The notes under the pieces: model-generated
The model's input: only the letters and a program-made list of their open reading frames with translations
What the model was told of the DNA's origin: nothing
Database searches by the model: none
DNA from: Lumbricus rubellus
Lineage: Eukaryota > Annelida > Clitellata > Crassiclitellata > Lumbricidae
Length of the DNA stretch: 64,000 nucleotides
Assembly (NCBI GenBank): GCA_945859605.1
Contig: OX243811.1
Coordinates: 60,648,116-60,712,115, forward strand
Direction of reading: 5' to 3'
Translations under genes and position numbers: made by a program
Shown: one piece after another, positions 28,084-40,609 of the stretch
Numbering within the stretch: position 1 is the first letter of the stretch
Layout: each line of letters begins with the position of its first letter

Positions 28084-29317
28084 CACCGTGGATCAATAAA
28101 AAGTAAGCCAAATTGTTTTGCATATATCTCTAAAACCTGATGACATATCAAGCTACAATTTTCAAAATATTTAGAGAAGTGGACCAAGAATATTATTTCA
28201 AAATTTCATGAGATGAAGTTGAACGGATAAAAAGATATGAATATTTAAACTTCATATACCGAAATTTCAGTTTACAAGCAATTTTCTGTCAGATTGAATA
28301 AACAGTAAGCCAAACTGTTTTTCTTACATCTCTGATGTCTGATGAGTAATCATAAAAATTCCCCCAATATTTAAGGAATTGAACCTAGAATAGGATTCCA
28401 AAATATCATGTAATGAAGTTGAAGGGATAGAAAGATATAGATATTTCAACTTCATCACCCGAAATTTCAGTTTTCAGCAAGACTAGTCTGTTATGCATGG
28501 GGTCCGTTGCGGTTTCGACGCTTGGTCGTTCCCATTTAGTCTTCATTGATCCTGGAGTAAAAAATTAAAAGAGTCTATTATGGCGATGTTCTGCTGTCGC
28601 GACACATCTTCTATCTGTAATCAGAAATCTAGTCCCAGAAGACAGCTTTGTTTTCAACAGAACAGCGCCAGCCCACAGAACCAAGGAAACCATCGAAATG
28701 CTGACAAGAGAGACGCCAGACTTCATTTCTCCCATATTATGGCCTCCGAACAGCCCAGATTTGAATCCTGTCGACTATAAAATGTGGAGCGTGATGCAAG
28801 ACTGAGCCTACCAGACAACAATCCATGATATAGGCCTAAACGATCTGAAGCAACGCTTGTTGGAAGTGCGGAATGGCCTGGACCTGAGGATAATCGACGT
28901 TGCTGTTGCCATTGCAATGGCGCCAACGCCTCCAGGCTTGCGTGCAAGCAGGAGGGGGACATTTTGAGCATCTTATTTAATTAAATTATCAAACCATACT
29001 GCTGGGGTCATATTGTTAGTTTAATTCTCTGCATATCTGAAAATGTTTAGAATGATTAATCATGCATCAGGCATTGGAGATAATAAGGAAACATTTTATT
29101 CAATCTGATAGAAAATTGCTTGTAAACTGAAATTTCGGCATATGAAGTTGAAGGATTCATATCTTTTTATCCGTTCAACTTTATCTCGTGAAATTTTGGA
29201 ATCATATTCTTGGTCCACTTCTCTAAATATTTGGAAAATTTTAGTTTGATAATTATGTCATCAGGTATTAGAGATATACGCAAAATAATTTGGCTTACTT
29301 TTTTGGAACCATTGGTG
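28084..29317 (+). mobile_element. Tc1/mariner element, copy 2
   Basis: TA on both sides, with ends CACCGTGGATC and GGAACCATTGGTG. The layout matches 3130-4348, with the same long inverted ends and the same transposase relic (WPPNSPDLNPVDYKMW, 28735-28790). It shares the QQNSA replacement and frameshift with copy 1. Confidence 0.9.
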
Positions 29318-29339
29318 TATTTTCACGAAACTGTTTAAC

Positions 29340-29470
29340 ACGGGCTGTTTTGACGGAACTATTTTGTAGAGGACCGATTTTTACGAGATTCTTTGTCGGT
29401 GGGCGATTATGACAGTGCTGTTTTGATGGGGTTATTTTGGCCAATCTATTTTGACGGGGTGCCGGTTAGG
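29340..29470. repeat. Degenerate GCTGTTTTGACGGGG units
   Basis: About seven degenerate units related in inverse orientation to the CAAAACAGCCCCGTC array at 49345-49500. Confidence 0.55.
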
Positions 29471-29712
29471 CTACGCATTAAACATCAGTGCTTTCGATTT
29501 TTGATAAATTGATCTCCGTTTTCATCGTTTGAAACTTTGATTGTTTTTTTATATTTTTTTTGCATGGGACTGTGAAGCCTAGGCCTTTATCCGACTCAAG
29601 TCATGTCGTTTGTGTTGTACATTTATCCCACGCAACAGTCTGATTCGCACGCTTGCATGCTACCGATCTATTCATCATTCTTCCAATCCATCTATAGGCC
29701 CTAGACCTATCA

Positions 29713-29982
29713 CAGGGGCGAACACAGAAGTTTTCGTGTGGGGGCCTTTTGGGGTGGGAAATTCCAGAATATCTTTTGACCTTTTTAGTCATAATTTTTA
29801 TGGTCGAATATACCAAGATAGTTTATGCCCGTTCTAGTCATCTGCTGCTTTTTCTCTCCTCTCTCACCTTATCTCGCTACATTGATTTAAAGCTTGCTGA
29901 GACCTGATGGGGGGGGGACGTCCTATTCAAATTTGGATCGAGGGAAACCGTGGCCGGATTGGTCCCCCTGGATCCGGCCCTG
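29713..29982. mobile_element. hAT MITE, TSD ACCTATCA/ACCTATCT
   Basis: The 8-bp flanks differ at one base (29705-29712, 29983-29990). The ends are CAGGGGCGAACACAG and GGATCCGGCCCTG. 270 bp, non-coding. Confidence 0.75.
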
Positions 29983-29990
29983 ACCTATCT

Positions 29991-30737
29991 AAGGCTATAT
30001 GAATATCTCTGTATGAATATATCTATCAAGTAGTTACGCATTAGACTTCAGTGCTTTCGATTTGTGATTAAATGGTCTCTGTTTTCATCATTTTAACTGT
30101 GATTCGGTTTTTAGTGCATCCACACATTCACTCATCCATCACAGTGGCATCAATAATGACCTACATGTACATCCCTTTTTCCACCTAAATTCCTACGTTG
30201 GTCTAAATCTATCTAAATAATTACCTATTCTACATGTATGTAGGTCTATAAATCTATAATATCCAACTTTACAAAACGAGAATCTATTGGACACAACATG
30301 TCGATGCCAGACTAAAGGTCACCAGAGCGCATGGAATTTCATAGTTTCATTCCGACCGAGAAAGCTGTCTTTAATACCTGTAATGTCTTTAATGAGATTT
30401 TCACCTTCTCTACCATGGCAATTTTCGTCTGCAACATTACATGCTCACCAATGCCATTATTCCCCCACAGCCACAGTCCGACTATCATATTGATACAGAA
30501 CACATCTATTATACAGTTTTATTGTAAAGCAAAGCTCAGCAAACAAATGGAATAAACAAGTGGTGTACCGTGTAGGCATCTAACAAGGTACAGCGTCAGT
30601 TTATTGCAATTAATCTGTGAAACATTTTCATTTCCGGTATAGGCCTGCATCTGTATAATATTATAATTATTGTCAAAAATAGTATATTATTAAATGCAAA
30701 TTAAGCGGTTTTTATACGAAAGAACAAAAAGTGTTTA
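29991..30737. other. Intergenic, no recognised feature
   Basis: No convincing ORF, repeat or RNA gene. Confidence 0.4.
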
Positions 30738-30745
30738 GGCTAAGC

Positions 30746-31084
30746 CAGGGGTGTCAAACCTTTTTCAGTGACGGGCCAGTGTGAACATCTTCTAACAAGT
30801 GGCGGGCCAGTGTGAGCATCTTCTATCAAGTGGTGGACCAGGGTGTCGAAGCTCCTGAGCAAAATTGGTAGTGATTTGAGAGGGAGCTCCGGGCTTGGTC
30901 AGCCAATTCCCGGAAAAGTCCAAATTATCACGAAAATATCTCGATTCAATGTCCACTTTTCGCTCCTTATTAAAATTTGACAACATTTTAAATAATTTTG
31001 TAATCTTTAGGAAGGCTCCGCGAGCCAGAAAAAAATCGTTGGCGGGCCAGAAATGGCCCGTGGGCCAGCTCTTTGACACCCCTG
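30746..31084. mobile_element. hAT MITE, TSD GGCTAAGC
   Basis: Exact duplication GGCTAAGC (30738-30745, 31085-31092). The ends are CAGGGGTGTCAAAC and TTTGACACCCCTG, with GGGCC-rich subterminal pairs. 339 bp. Confidence 0.94.
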
Positions 31085-31675
31085 GGCTAAGCCTTACGAC
31101 GAATAACATCATAATTTTGCAGATCATTAGCTTACACTTGTCATATCGTCAATAAAATCTGCATAGTGTTTGAGCAACTAATTGTAAAGATACGACTCAA
31201 AGAGGATGAAAAACAATCGGTGCTGGCTTATTGAGCTTACTCGAAACAATATCAGTTATTTCAGAATGTCAAAAATGTTAAAACAGATTGTCTGACACAT
31301 TGTCATGAATAGGCCTAATTACCGATACATAAGCTTAAGTAAAGGACCGGTTAAATATTTCAAAAGACATTTGTAGGAGCGTAAGTCTAAGCTTAGTGTC
31401 AGTCGTCGATTGCATGTCGAATTCGTGTCTATCTAGAGTCAAGTGGAGGTTAGATTGTGTAATCTGAGAGTAGCCTACCCCAGGTTCAGTTAAAATATTC
31501 TACAAGCTCGACCTAAATTGCTTACACTGTGTCATAATAGATTGACTTACCACAAACTATATTTTTATACCCGGTTATGAGCCTAAATAGGCGTAAACAT
31601 TCACCAGTTTATCTATGGTAGAAAGTAGAAACCATATAATATAAATAATTATTGAATTACCATATCAATCTTAGG

Positions 31676-31944
31676 CTAATTGATGACCTCACACAAGGGA
31701 CATATTTTCCATGTGCAAATTAAATCATTCCATTTATAGCCTTTGGGTTTATCTATGGACGCACATGCTTCACGCTTATTCTTACAGTTAGGTTCTCCAC
31801 GACCCCAGTTGTTGTATTGCAAGGAAATATTCACTAAGCTGTTTGAAGTCCATTGAAAAGGTGAATTGCAATCAGAAATATTCTCGAGTTGAGCACCAAT
31901 CCAAAATTCATTTATCGTGTAACCGTCGTTTATTTGGATGCAAT
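31676..31944 (-). CDS. Gene 3 exon 3: C-terminal CTLD half
   Basis: The acceptor GTGTTTAG leads to DCIQINDGYTINEFWIGAQ; NNWGRGEPNCKNKREACAS and YKWNDLICTWKICPLCEV follow, with the stop at 31676. Confidence 0.87.
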
Positions 31945-34900
31945 CTAAACACGTAGAACATTTAGAGATTGAAAGTAATTATTGCATCTGCAATGTTTAG
32001 GCTACGTTGAAACAAGTGTTAGTCTCTTTGAAATGCTTCATTATTTTTTGAATGGTATTATATAAAAACTCTGGGTTACTACTATGCATAAATTAATCGT
32101 AAGCTCAAACTGTCTAAAGCGTTACTCTGAAGTAAACTGCAGGGCACCTGCTTATTTGACGAGCACCACATCGCGTGATATGCTGTTTAGTGGAGTTCCG
32201 AGCTCAGAGCGAGAGAGAGACAGACAGACAGACAGAGACAGTGACAGAGACAGAGACAGAGAGAGGAGAGCGAGAGATAGAGAGACAGAGACAGATACAG
32301 AGAGAGGAGAGCGAGAGCGAGAGATAGAAATAAAGACAATAGACAGAGAGACACAGATAGACAGATAAAGACCGACAGACAAAAACACATGTTGGAGAGA
32401 CCGAGAGAAGACAGAGAGAGAACAGCCCAACTCCTCACCAAAAAGAACGGAGAGGGAGTCCAAACCACCATCAGAATCAATTTTTTAGTCGTCCGGAGCT
32501 GTGTCTGTTCGAAAAAGCAGACTTGCCCGAAAGTTGACGACCTTTTTTAGTCGTCCGTTTGCCCCCTGGACTCCCGCCTCGTACGCCTATGGTAGCCAAC
32601 CGGACTCTTCCGATTCCCTTGACATGTAGGCCTATACTTATTAAGTTACTTTCTTTACTCCGGATCTTTCGCATTGGTAGCGCCCTTGATTAGCGTGCAA
32701 TACGAGAGGAGCTTTGCAAATTAATATTAATTTTATTAATTAATTCATTCATTATGGAGGCTTAAATGGAGCCCCTCCATAGTCAGTAGGCCTACTCAGG
32801 AACGCACCCGAACAAACAACGGCTGAAAAAGGACGGTTTTCACACTGAGCAAACCCTAAGCATAAGGCGCATAGACAGTGTGAGCCCATTCCATGCCAAT
32901 AATAAAGCTAGCACGGAGTTGTTTAAGAGTAGTTCGTGCTCGGTCAGTCAGAAGCTCACACGACGCCCCTGTATACACAGATTAGTGTGACAGAGCTCTT
33001 TCAAATATACAGGAGGCACCACTACACCGAAGCAGAGACTCACTAGGACAGGGGGCAAAACGCCATGGGGAAAATCGTCCCCGCTCATTCTCTTTGTGTT
33101 ATGTAGTGAACAGTTTGACTGTTCCGGTTTTTTTAGTTGTTCCCTATTAAGCTGATCGCAAGCCAGTATTTTGTGTTTTGATGGTGTGTTTATTTTTGGT
33201 TTCAGCAAATATCGTTTTCCGTGTTTCCATCCAATAGTTTGCTACCTCTTCTGTATAATAAATTACACCAAAAATACCAGGCAGAGACATTAATACAGTA
33301 TAGCCTAAATTTAAAATATAGGCCTATTATATAGTAAACCGAATTACTGTGCATAATAACTGTGACTTCAATATAGGCATATGAATTTTTGTGATATCGG
33401 CAATCTGAGAGATAGCACCAAGCGGGGAAAAACGGTTCCTATGGTTCGCCTAAGCTTGGGAAAAACACCCCTGTACTTTATGTATTGCAGGTTCATTTTT
33501 ATTAAGCAATCTTTCTCCTGTTAAAAAGAACGGAGAGGGAGTCCTAACCACCATCAGAATCAAACAGAGCACTGAATCTTGTTAGAGTGCTTTTAAGCTT
33601 TAGACACAGAGGTTTAAAAAAATACAAATGTGGCACCCAGGAGGCATTTCCCCAGGTAGGGGAAAACGCTCCTTTGAAGTACCTTGTATTTTAATTATCT
33701 TTCAATGCCATCCTTTTTGAAATTTTATCAAATACATTAGCACCTCATTAATATTCTGGAACATTCAGCGCTATAAATGATCTCATAATAATTTCAATCT
33801 TGAAATGCTATTAGCCTATTACTCACGGTGTAAAAATAATAATAGAGGGGCGCTTTGTCGCATTTCCCCCTTCCTTCCGACCTCACTTCCCTCGCTTTCT
33901 TGTATCCATTCCCCGATATCATGTTCATATTTTTCTAATCAATATTAATAATTTGAAATTTTTGAGAAATTTAATTTCGTAGAGTCAAGTCCAGATTGTA
34001 TAGGCCTACAACAAAATTGAATGACTTCGCCTAATTATAAAACTAGACGTAATTTTATGTAACTAGGCCTATCTCCATAAGATAGTGCGGAGAGTGGCCA
34101 CACTGTGGAAGATTCTATAGGCTAAGTTATGCCGCCATTGCGATGTTAAAATAATATCATCGAATAACCTATAGCCCTATAGCCTATACGGTTGACAGCC
34201 AAAATTACTTTCGTGTCGAAAATATATTTCTTTGCAGGACCAAAAAGTGGTGGTGACTATCACCACCACTTTTAGAAGTGATGGTGACTGGACATTACCG
34301 TCACAATAGAAAGTTACGCCCATGTGTATTGTTTCCATATATTTATCAAACGCTTCTTAAAGTGCACTCCAATAATTAATTAATTACAGGCGTTCTCGGT
34401 GCGAACGACCTAGAGAAAAAAGTGCTTTTGACACAACGAAAAGTTATTATTCGGGTCCCAGTTAATAACGAAGAACGTGTCAATAGAGAGAGAGGATTCC
34501 ACGTGCAGGACCAATTAAGGCAGAAGCTCGAGTTTGGGTCAAAGAAGTCCTTGCTTGCGGGACAAAGATACCATGTCTGTCACGTGAGCGTAGTGGACAA
34601 AAATAAGATGCTGAAGTCGGCAGGCTGATGAGATCGCGAATATACTTGGGAGCTATAAGCCTATCTAGGATCGGTAGATCAGAGCAGTCAATTAGATAAG
34701 TCAAGGAAATGCCATGGCTGGTTTACCAATCCCACCACCCATCCATGGGTTTTATAGATGTAAAAGATATTTTGCGCGTCACTGTCATCAGAGTTATAGC
34801 ATTAGGCCTAGGCATAAGAAAAAATTAAATAAATTAGTAATCAAAGAAGGGTAGGCCTATTAGGCACTATACCATGATTTCCGAGTATCTTAGAAGTAAT

Positions 34901-37900
34901 ATTTGCTTCTCGACTGTTGAGGATAACTGCCAGTTGGGCGTTGTTATGCAATTGTCTGCATCTTTGTTGAGCCGTGTACCAGTTTACTCTGTCACTGAGA
35001 ACGGCGTAGCACTTAGAGTATCCAGGAACACTGTACTCGAAACCTGTTGGACAGAGACGACTGTAACAAAAGCAAGCCAGTACGTGATGAATAGGCCTAC
35101 ACTTATTTAAGAATATTTTGCCCCAAATAATATTCAATATTATATAGGGAGACACGAAAGTTCGTTCACCATTTTCAAAATGCGCTGTCTCAGTCTTCTT
35201 CAGTCTTCTGCTGTTGACAGTGGCGCAACTATGGGGGTGCTGCGGGGTGCTTGAGCACCCCCCCTTCAGGGCTAAAAAGGTGACCCACGCAGTTTTTCCA
35301 AATCCGATGAGTTTTTTGTGGGAGGGGTCGGGGGGGGGGGGGGGGGGTAGTGGTTCTTTCGCTCTTTCAGTCTTTCAGATTAATTACACAACCAGGCAAG
35401 TTTCTTCATTCTTCATTATTATAATCTTAGTGAAATCCATGGTTCATAAAGCACTAGATTTCAGTGTTTAGCTCGCCTACCTGAGTTTGTCTGGGGTGTT
35501 GAGAATTTGCCTAGCGATGAATTTAAAGCGTTAGTGATATGCCTATGCCATTACATTGCATTGTCTCGCCAATTTATTGATAATATGTTACAACATAATT
35601 GATAGTACCTTGTGTGCTATTTTATTAAGGCATAGTTAGGAATTGTTTCCTTCGAATTAGTATTATAATAATATATAGTTATTATTCAGCTTTGTTTGAT
35701 CTAGACATTTCCAGTGGAGAAAGAGCACAGAAATAAAAACTTTTCCCTAGAAAATTTGACAAAATGATAGTTTTTAGTTGCTGCTTTTTATATTGTATTA
35801 CATGAACTGTCATATATTATACCATAATCACATTTCCTACTATATAATTAAATTTTATTATTTATTATTATAATATTATTATGATACTATCGTATGAAAT
35901 TATAGGAGAGACGTAAGTAATTGCGAGGCAGCACTCTGAAGTTTTAAACCGATGCTGAAATCTGAAATCACTCTTTTTTAATCGGCACTGAAGTAATAGA
36001 GTTATTTTGCTGAGTTGACATCTTAAAATGGTAGGCTACCATAATAAAGAGGAAACTTGGAAAAATATTATTTTTAATAATTGTGAGTAGCCTATATAGG
36101 CTATATTCATTGAAGTTTAGATCAAATTTCTCAGCACTGAAATAGTATAGCAATTTTGCTTTAGATGGCAGCTTAAAATGCCGCCATTTCAGTGTGGAAA
36201 TTAGAAAATTTCTTATATGGATGGGCACATCCCATCCTAAAGCCCCTGCCCTTTTCCGTTGGATGCTCGCTTTTTCCCAGGAGCCTTGAATAACAGAGAA
36301 GGGACTAGATAAAAAAAACACACTGGTTATTGGGAGAGGGGTTAGATTAAATACTGGTTATTAATCCTGCCACTCGCAAGCTATAGGCCTTACGCCCTTT
36401 GTCTTATCTAAACAAATGGGAAAGGACATTTTTGAAATGTAAAACATGGTTTTCAGAAGTTTTCGTGGCTTTATCGCTCATAAAAACAGCTGGCAAACAA
36501 GAGCCTGAAACGTGATCTAGCTGTCAAAAGTAAAAATGCGTTGGTGTGACATTTTTTAAGTCTTAAACCATGGTTTCAGAAGTTTTCATGACTTTATCGC
36601 TCATAACAACAGCTGGCAAACAAGACCCTGAAACATCTAGCTGACGTAAAAGTAAAAACATGCGTTAGTTTCTGGGGCTCAGACAAGACCCCGCTGAGGG
36701 AGCTTACGACGCTCCCCCAAACCCCCTACTCGGCATTGGCTTCGTGCCTTCGGCACTCACTGCTTCGCACCTTTGGCGCTTACAATAATTCTGAGCACCC
36801 CCCAGGAAAATGTTCTGGTTGCGCCCCTGGCTGGTGAGCAGGTTTGTGACATGGACGACCTTTTTAAATAATATGTTACACTTTGGGAACGTTGGGTCAA
36901 TAAATGTTAATGACAGCATTGACTCTATCTGGCATAGACGAAAGTTATTATTATGTTGACAATGATCTAGGAGTATTTCAGCAGGATGATGCACGCTGTC
37001 ATATTATATTACATCAGCTGTGACGATGAATTGGCTATAGGCCTAGTCAACAACCTACCCTCACACATAAAGCCGTAGGATTGGCCACCCAGCTCTCCGG
37101 ACCTCTCTTCTATTGAGAACTTGTGGAGTATTTTATCTCTCATGGAGCGTTTATAAAGATCCTGAGCCAAAAGTTGATTAGCTCAAACGTCGCCTACAAT
37201 TAAACGAGTGTTGAGAACGATAGCAGTGGGGGACACTTCAGACGCTGATTCAGTCAATGCCGGGCGACTTGCGCCATTTTGCTGCTTATGCAGTTAAAAC
37301 AATTTCTTTTTTTAAAAACATGGTTCGAAACCACTCATGTTTACGCCTATATAGGGGCCTCCAAAACTTTCGCACATCTTTGGGTCCCTATTCTAATTTT
37401 TCATTCCCAAGCAGGTTCAAGTTAAAATCAGCCAGAAATGCTATCTCTATGAAATATTTCTGAAATGTTGGGGAGATATAGGCACCTCCGCCCCCACAAC
37501 AAACTTTGGAGGGGACCGTTTCCCGCTGTCTCTCTAAGTCTACGCCCATGATGTAGACATACGTTACCACCGTAACAAAACAGTAAGAATAACAAGAGTG
37601 ATTTGGGAAAACCTAACTAAGTGAGTCCTATATTATAAATAAAAATAATAATTTCTGACACATTTGACTTCAAATGACCTGGAATTCTGCATTTTGAAAG
37701 GACAAGCCAGACACGAAAGTGGGCGTAGTGAAAGAAAAGTCAAGACTCAAGAGTCACTTGATATCACCAAAGATTAGTTTCCGTTCAACAACAAATTCAC
37801 GTGCAATCTATGAGGCGCCAACACTGTCTGGGTAAAATGTAGGACTGGTAAAATTTTAATGATTAAAACGCTCTTGAATCAGCGCCATTTCATCCTTAAC

Positions 37901-40452
37901 GCTGTGAAGCCACGTTCTTTATTAATATGCCAATCAGGGCCGGATTAACAAATGTGGGGGCCCTGTTCAGAAAGGCTGTGGGGGCCCCAACCTAACACTA
38001 TGTTAGACATCTTGTGTCTCTAACACTTTCTGCAGCTCTTACTCGGCATTACTATACCAGCTGTGCTTTCGACTATTATTGATAGGAGTGTCTTGGCGCT
38101 TAAACTTTAGCCTACTTAGGTGCATTATAAATAGGCCTACGACTGTAGCGCTGTGATAGAGAGGCACCGCTTGCTTTCGTTTGGACCAAGTGTCCGTTTG
38201 GGTAAGACACCGTTTGTCGGAGGAGGGGCTCCGTGTGGTTAGCTTTGTGATCTCTTGTGACGTGACGCCGTTTGTTGTTCGACCTCGTTGGGTGTTCCTT
38301 GCTGGATGTTCGTTTTGGACCCGTCGTCCGTTTGGTCGTGTCGCTTTCGCCTGCATGGTGTTTTCTACGAATGGGCGCATTTCCTTCGGCGTTAGCAGTC
38401 TTCGTTAGACTGGCTGAAGTGTTGGACGTTTCGTCGTCTTCTGGTCATGATGCTTGTAAAATATGATTCTAATGTAGTTAAGTCCTTCTCGCCTGTAAAT
38501 TGCTTGTTTACTCAATAAATACTATTTTTGTTACACCCGGGGCTTACTTTATTTCTATCTCCCTAGACAACGTGTAACAACATGCACGACAAAATGACAC
38601 ACAAACGTGTCGTTTTATTCAACGACTATTCGTCTATTAAGCCTATAAATTCGTAACTTTTATTTTTACAATGGCTACAAAGGCTTCCTGACACCAACCC
38701 AACAGTATTAGGCTACAGTAAAAAAATTTAAAAGGAAATAAAGTAACAAAGGTAAGAAAGCAATTGTTGCTACAAATAGTTGTTTTTATTTTTCTTCTTT
38801 ATGTGGATAAATAACCTTTTAAAAAACTTTTCCTAAGCCAATTGGGGATTTAACCCCCTAAACCCACTTGTCTACGCCACTGTTCGTCCTGTCTTCGACC
38901 CTGCATCCCGTCGAGCTCTTCGCTCTGCGACAACGGGGGAGCTAAGAGCTTTTGGTTCCTCAAGCTCGCACTTCTACCAGACAGTGCCGAGTCTTTTCTA
39001 CTGTATGTCCCGCTATCTGGAATAGCTTCCCACTAACCTTTTGACTTATGCCTAGGCTAAATTGAAATCCCTTTTTATATGCCTAAGTCGCTAAAATCAT
39101 TTTTTAATCTGGGGCTGGGCTGGGACTGGGAGCGCCTCTGAGCAGCACCTCTGAGTAGATTTCTTGAAGAGGCGCTATATAAATTCTAAAAAATTAATGA
39201 TTTCATGAATATTTTGACACAATGTCTTTCAAATTATGCGACTTTAATGGCTGGCTGGAATCGGGTCATCTACAAAACAGGCTGGCTAGAATTTGGAAAA
39301 CCCGGCTGAAATTTGGGCAAAAACTGACCATTCACATTTTTAAGGGGTAAACGTATTTTGTATGGTAAATTCTTCGCCATTGCATGGGTTTCAGCATTTA
39401 GTCGAGTACCAGTCGGATTGACGAAAAGAGTTCTTTCTAAATAGAAGTCGGATTGATGAAAATAATTTTAAACTAAAATCGAAGTGGGATTTATGAAAAC
39501 GATCTCGCTGAAATCGAAGCTGGAGTGACGAGCAATAATTTAAAATTAAATAAAGGTTGTATTGATGAAAAATATTTGCTGACGAAATAGAAGCGGGATT
39601 TATCGAACTAGCCTAATTCTTGCCTAAACGGAAGCTGGATCGATTAAAAGGATTCTCGCCAAACTAGAAGTTGGATTGATTAAAAATAACAATGCTGCAG
39701 CGAGCGAAGATGAGAGAATAATTTACCATACTAAAATACACGTTTGCCTTTTAAGGCTCCAATTGCTGTTTAGATTGTTTACGGTGGCTGAAAGTGACGC
39801 ATTTTGTAGAATAATTTTCTTTCATTTGATACAGATATGCCTGTTGACTTTTATTGATGAATTTTATGTAAAATAAAAAAAAACCGGCGGGAATTAGGTC
39901 AAATTACCCTAGTGGTTATTTTAAAACTAGACTATTGACACTCCCTTTCTATTACATCCACTTTTTCATGTAAAAACCGGGGCAAAGAGTTGCCAAAAAT
40001 TCCCAAACACCACCACATAATATTAGATTCTCTCAAACCATCCATGATCCATTGCAAAATTGTGATAGGCCTAAGCCTATGGGTTGCGTAACAATCTAGA
40101 TCTACATGTAGACTACCAACCTGAAATTTCCGAAATACTGTTTAAGCAAAGTTTCAGTACTGAAATCACACTAAATAAGAGTAGAATAATACAAGTCCGA
40201 GAAAGTAATTGAACATAGCTACCGAGGCATTTCCAGACGTTCGACTCTGTCCTTTAGACCTGTGATTTGAGCTTTGAGATTCTGAAATTCTGATTGAATG
40301 CTGTTGGCTAAATCAGACAACGCCTTGTTGAAATACTTGTCGCCTTCGTCACTGACGCAGTCACCAATAGTAGATTGCCCTTTGACAAAATGGTTGCAAA
40401 AATTCATATTCAGCAATAGTAAGCCTAAGACAGCGAAAGAAGACTTTGCCAT
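31676..40452 (-). CDS. Secreted coiled-coil C-type lectin, gene 3, three exons
   Basis: Exons 40452-40223, 35060-34873 and 31944-31676 (230, 188 and 269 bp) join in frame to 228 residues. Signal peptide MAKSSFAVLGLLLLNMNF, then KGQSTIGDC, a heptad segment (LKAQITGLKDRVERLE), and a full CTLD from CPTGFEYSV. The sugar site is intact: GRGEPNC (EPN) and KWNDLIC (WND), ending CPLCEV. Exon phases (2 then 1) equal those of gene 2. Secretion, oligomerisation and mannose-type binding are inferred. The introns are 5.2 and 2.9 kb, bloated by hAT, Tc1 and LINE copies. The last exon has no internal ATG and is easily missed. Confidence 0.84.
32202..32460. repeat. GA-rich (GAGACA)n microsatellite, intronic
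   Basis: About 200 bp of GAGACAGA/GAGAGAGC units in intron 2 of lectin gene 3. It is followed by a truncated hAT-MITE end (GACCTTTTTTAGTCGTCCG and CTCGTACGCCTATG, 32537-32591) like the element at 56370. Confidence 0.85.
32600..34230. other. Intronic sequence of lectin gene 3, nothing recognised
   Basis: No coding or repeat structure beyond isolated TAGGCCTA motifs. Confidence 0.4.
34241..34272. repeat. Short hairpin
   Basis: AAAAGTGGTGGTGA and TCACCACCACTTTT separated by three bases. Confidence 0.8.
34420..34710 (-). mobile_element. LINE RT C-terminal fragment
   Basis: The minus strand gives LIAPKYIRDLI, LRSRDRHGIFVPQART and TRASALIGPARG, the tail of a CR1/L2-type reverse transcriptase. 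It lies in the intron of lectin gene 3. Confidence 0.75.
34873..35060 (-). CDS. Gene 3 exon 2: N-terminal CTLD half
   Basis: The acceptor TTTTGTTACAG precedes SRLCPTGFEYS; KCYAVLSDRVNWYTAQ and NAQLAVILNSRE follow. The donor is G|GTATAG. Confidence 0.87.
35218..36829. mobile_element. hAT element, TSD GCTGTTGA/GCTGGTGA
   Basis: The 8-bp flanks differ once (35210-35217, 36830-36837). The ends CAGTGGCGCAAC and GTTGCGCCCCTG, with GGGGTGC-type subterminal sequence on both sides. 1612 bp. The 117-residue minus-strand ORF at 35968-36321 matches nothing I recognise. It sits 158 bp upstream of exon 2 of lectin gene 3. Confidence 0.8.
36930..37270 (+). mobile_element. Tc1 transposase relic
   Basis: Frames give GVFQQDDARCH and then DWPPSSPDLSSIENLW, the second and third catalytic regions of a Tc1-type transposase, followed by stops. 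No ends identified. Confidence 0.65.
37925..38005. mobile_element. Solitary hAT end, same family as 377-808
   Basis: CAGGGCCGGATTAACAAATG followed by GGGGGCCC words; no partner end was found. Confidence 0.55.
38141..38536 (+). other. Possible solo LTR or exon, uncertain
   Basis: Starts TGTAGCGCTG, has AATAAA at about 38514 and ends TTGTTACA, as an LTR might, but no target duplication is visible. It is GC-richer than its surroundings. Confidence 0.3.
38880..39190 (+). mobile_element. LINE 3' end
   Basis: Degraded RT tail (FLLYVPLSGIA-type, then stops) ending in GAGGCGCTATATAAATTC, the same 3' end as the copy at 47819-48090. It is in intron 1 of lectin gene 3. Confidence 0.65.
39400..39690. 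repeat. Degenerate GAAGCTGGATTGATGAAAA minisatellite, second array
   Basis: Six or so units of 45-55 bp with AGAAGTCGGATTGATGAAAA variants; same family as 15965-16160. Confidence 0.7.
40223..40452 (-). CDS. Gene 3 exon 1: signal peptide and coiled coil
   Basis: ATG in AGAATGGCAAAG. The donor CG|GTAGCT is weak but gives the required phase 2. Confidence 0.82.
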
Positions 40453-40578
40453 TCTCACAACTATGGTTTAAAGAAGCTTCATAGAAGACTTGGAAAACTT
40501 GTTTAAATTGTGATAAACCTGCGTACGCTGAGAAAGCGTGTTCTACTTAAACGGCACTCAGTTCTGCACTTCACACTA

Positions 40579-40596
40579 TCCAATGGCAGTCGTGTA
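40579..40596 (-). promoter_or_regulatory. CCAAT-like conserved block upstream of gene 3
   Basis: The minus strand reads ACACGACTGCCATTGGA, one base different from the gene 2 block, at 127-144 bp before the ATG. It is a likely shared promoter element; function inferred. Confidence 0.5.
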
Positions 40597-40609
40597 GGCT
40601 ACTTTTATG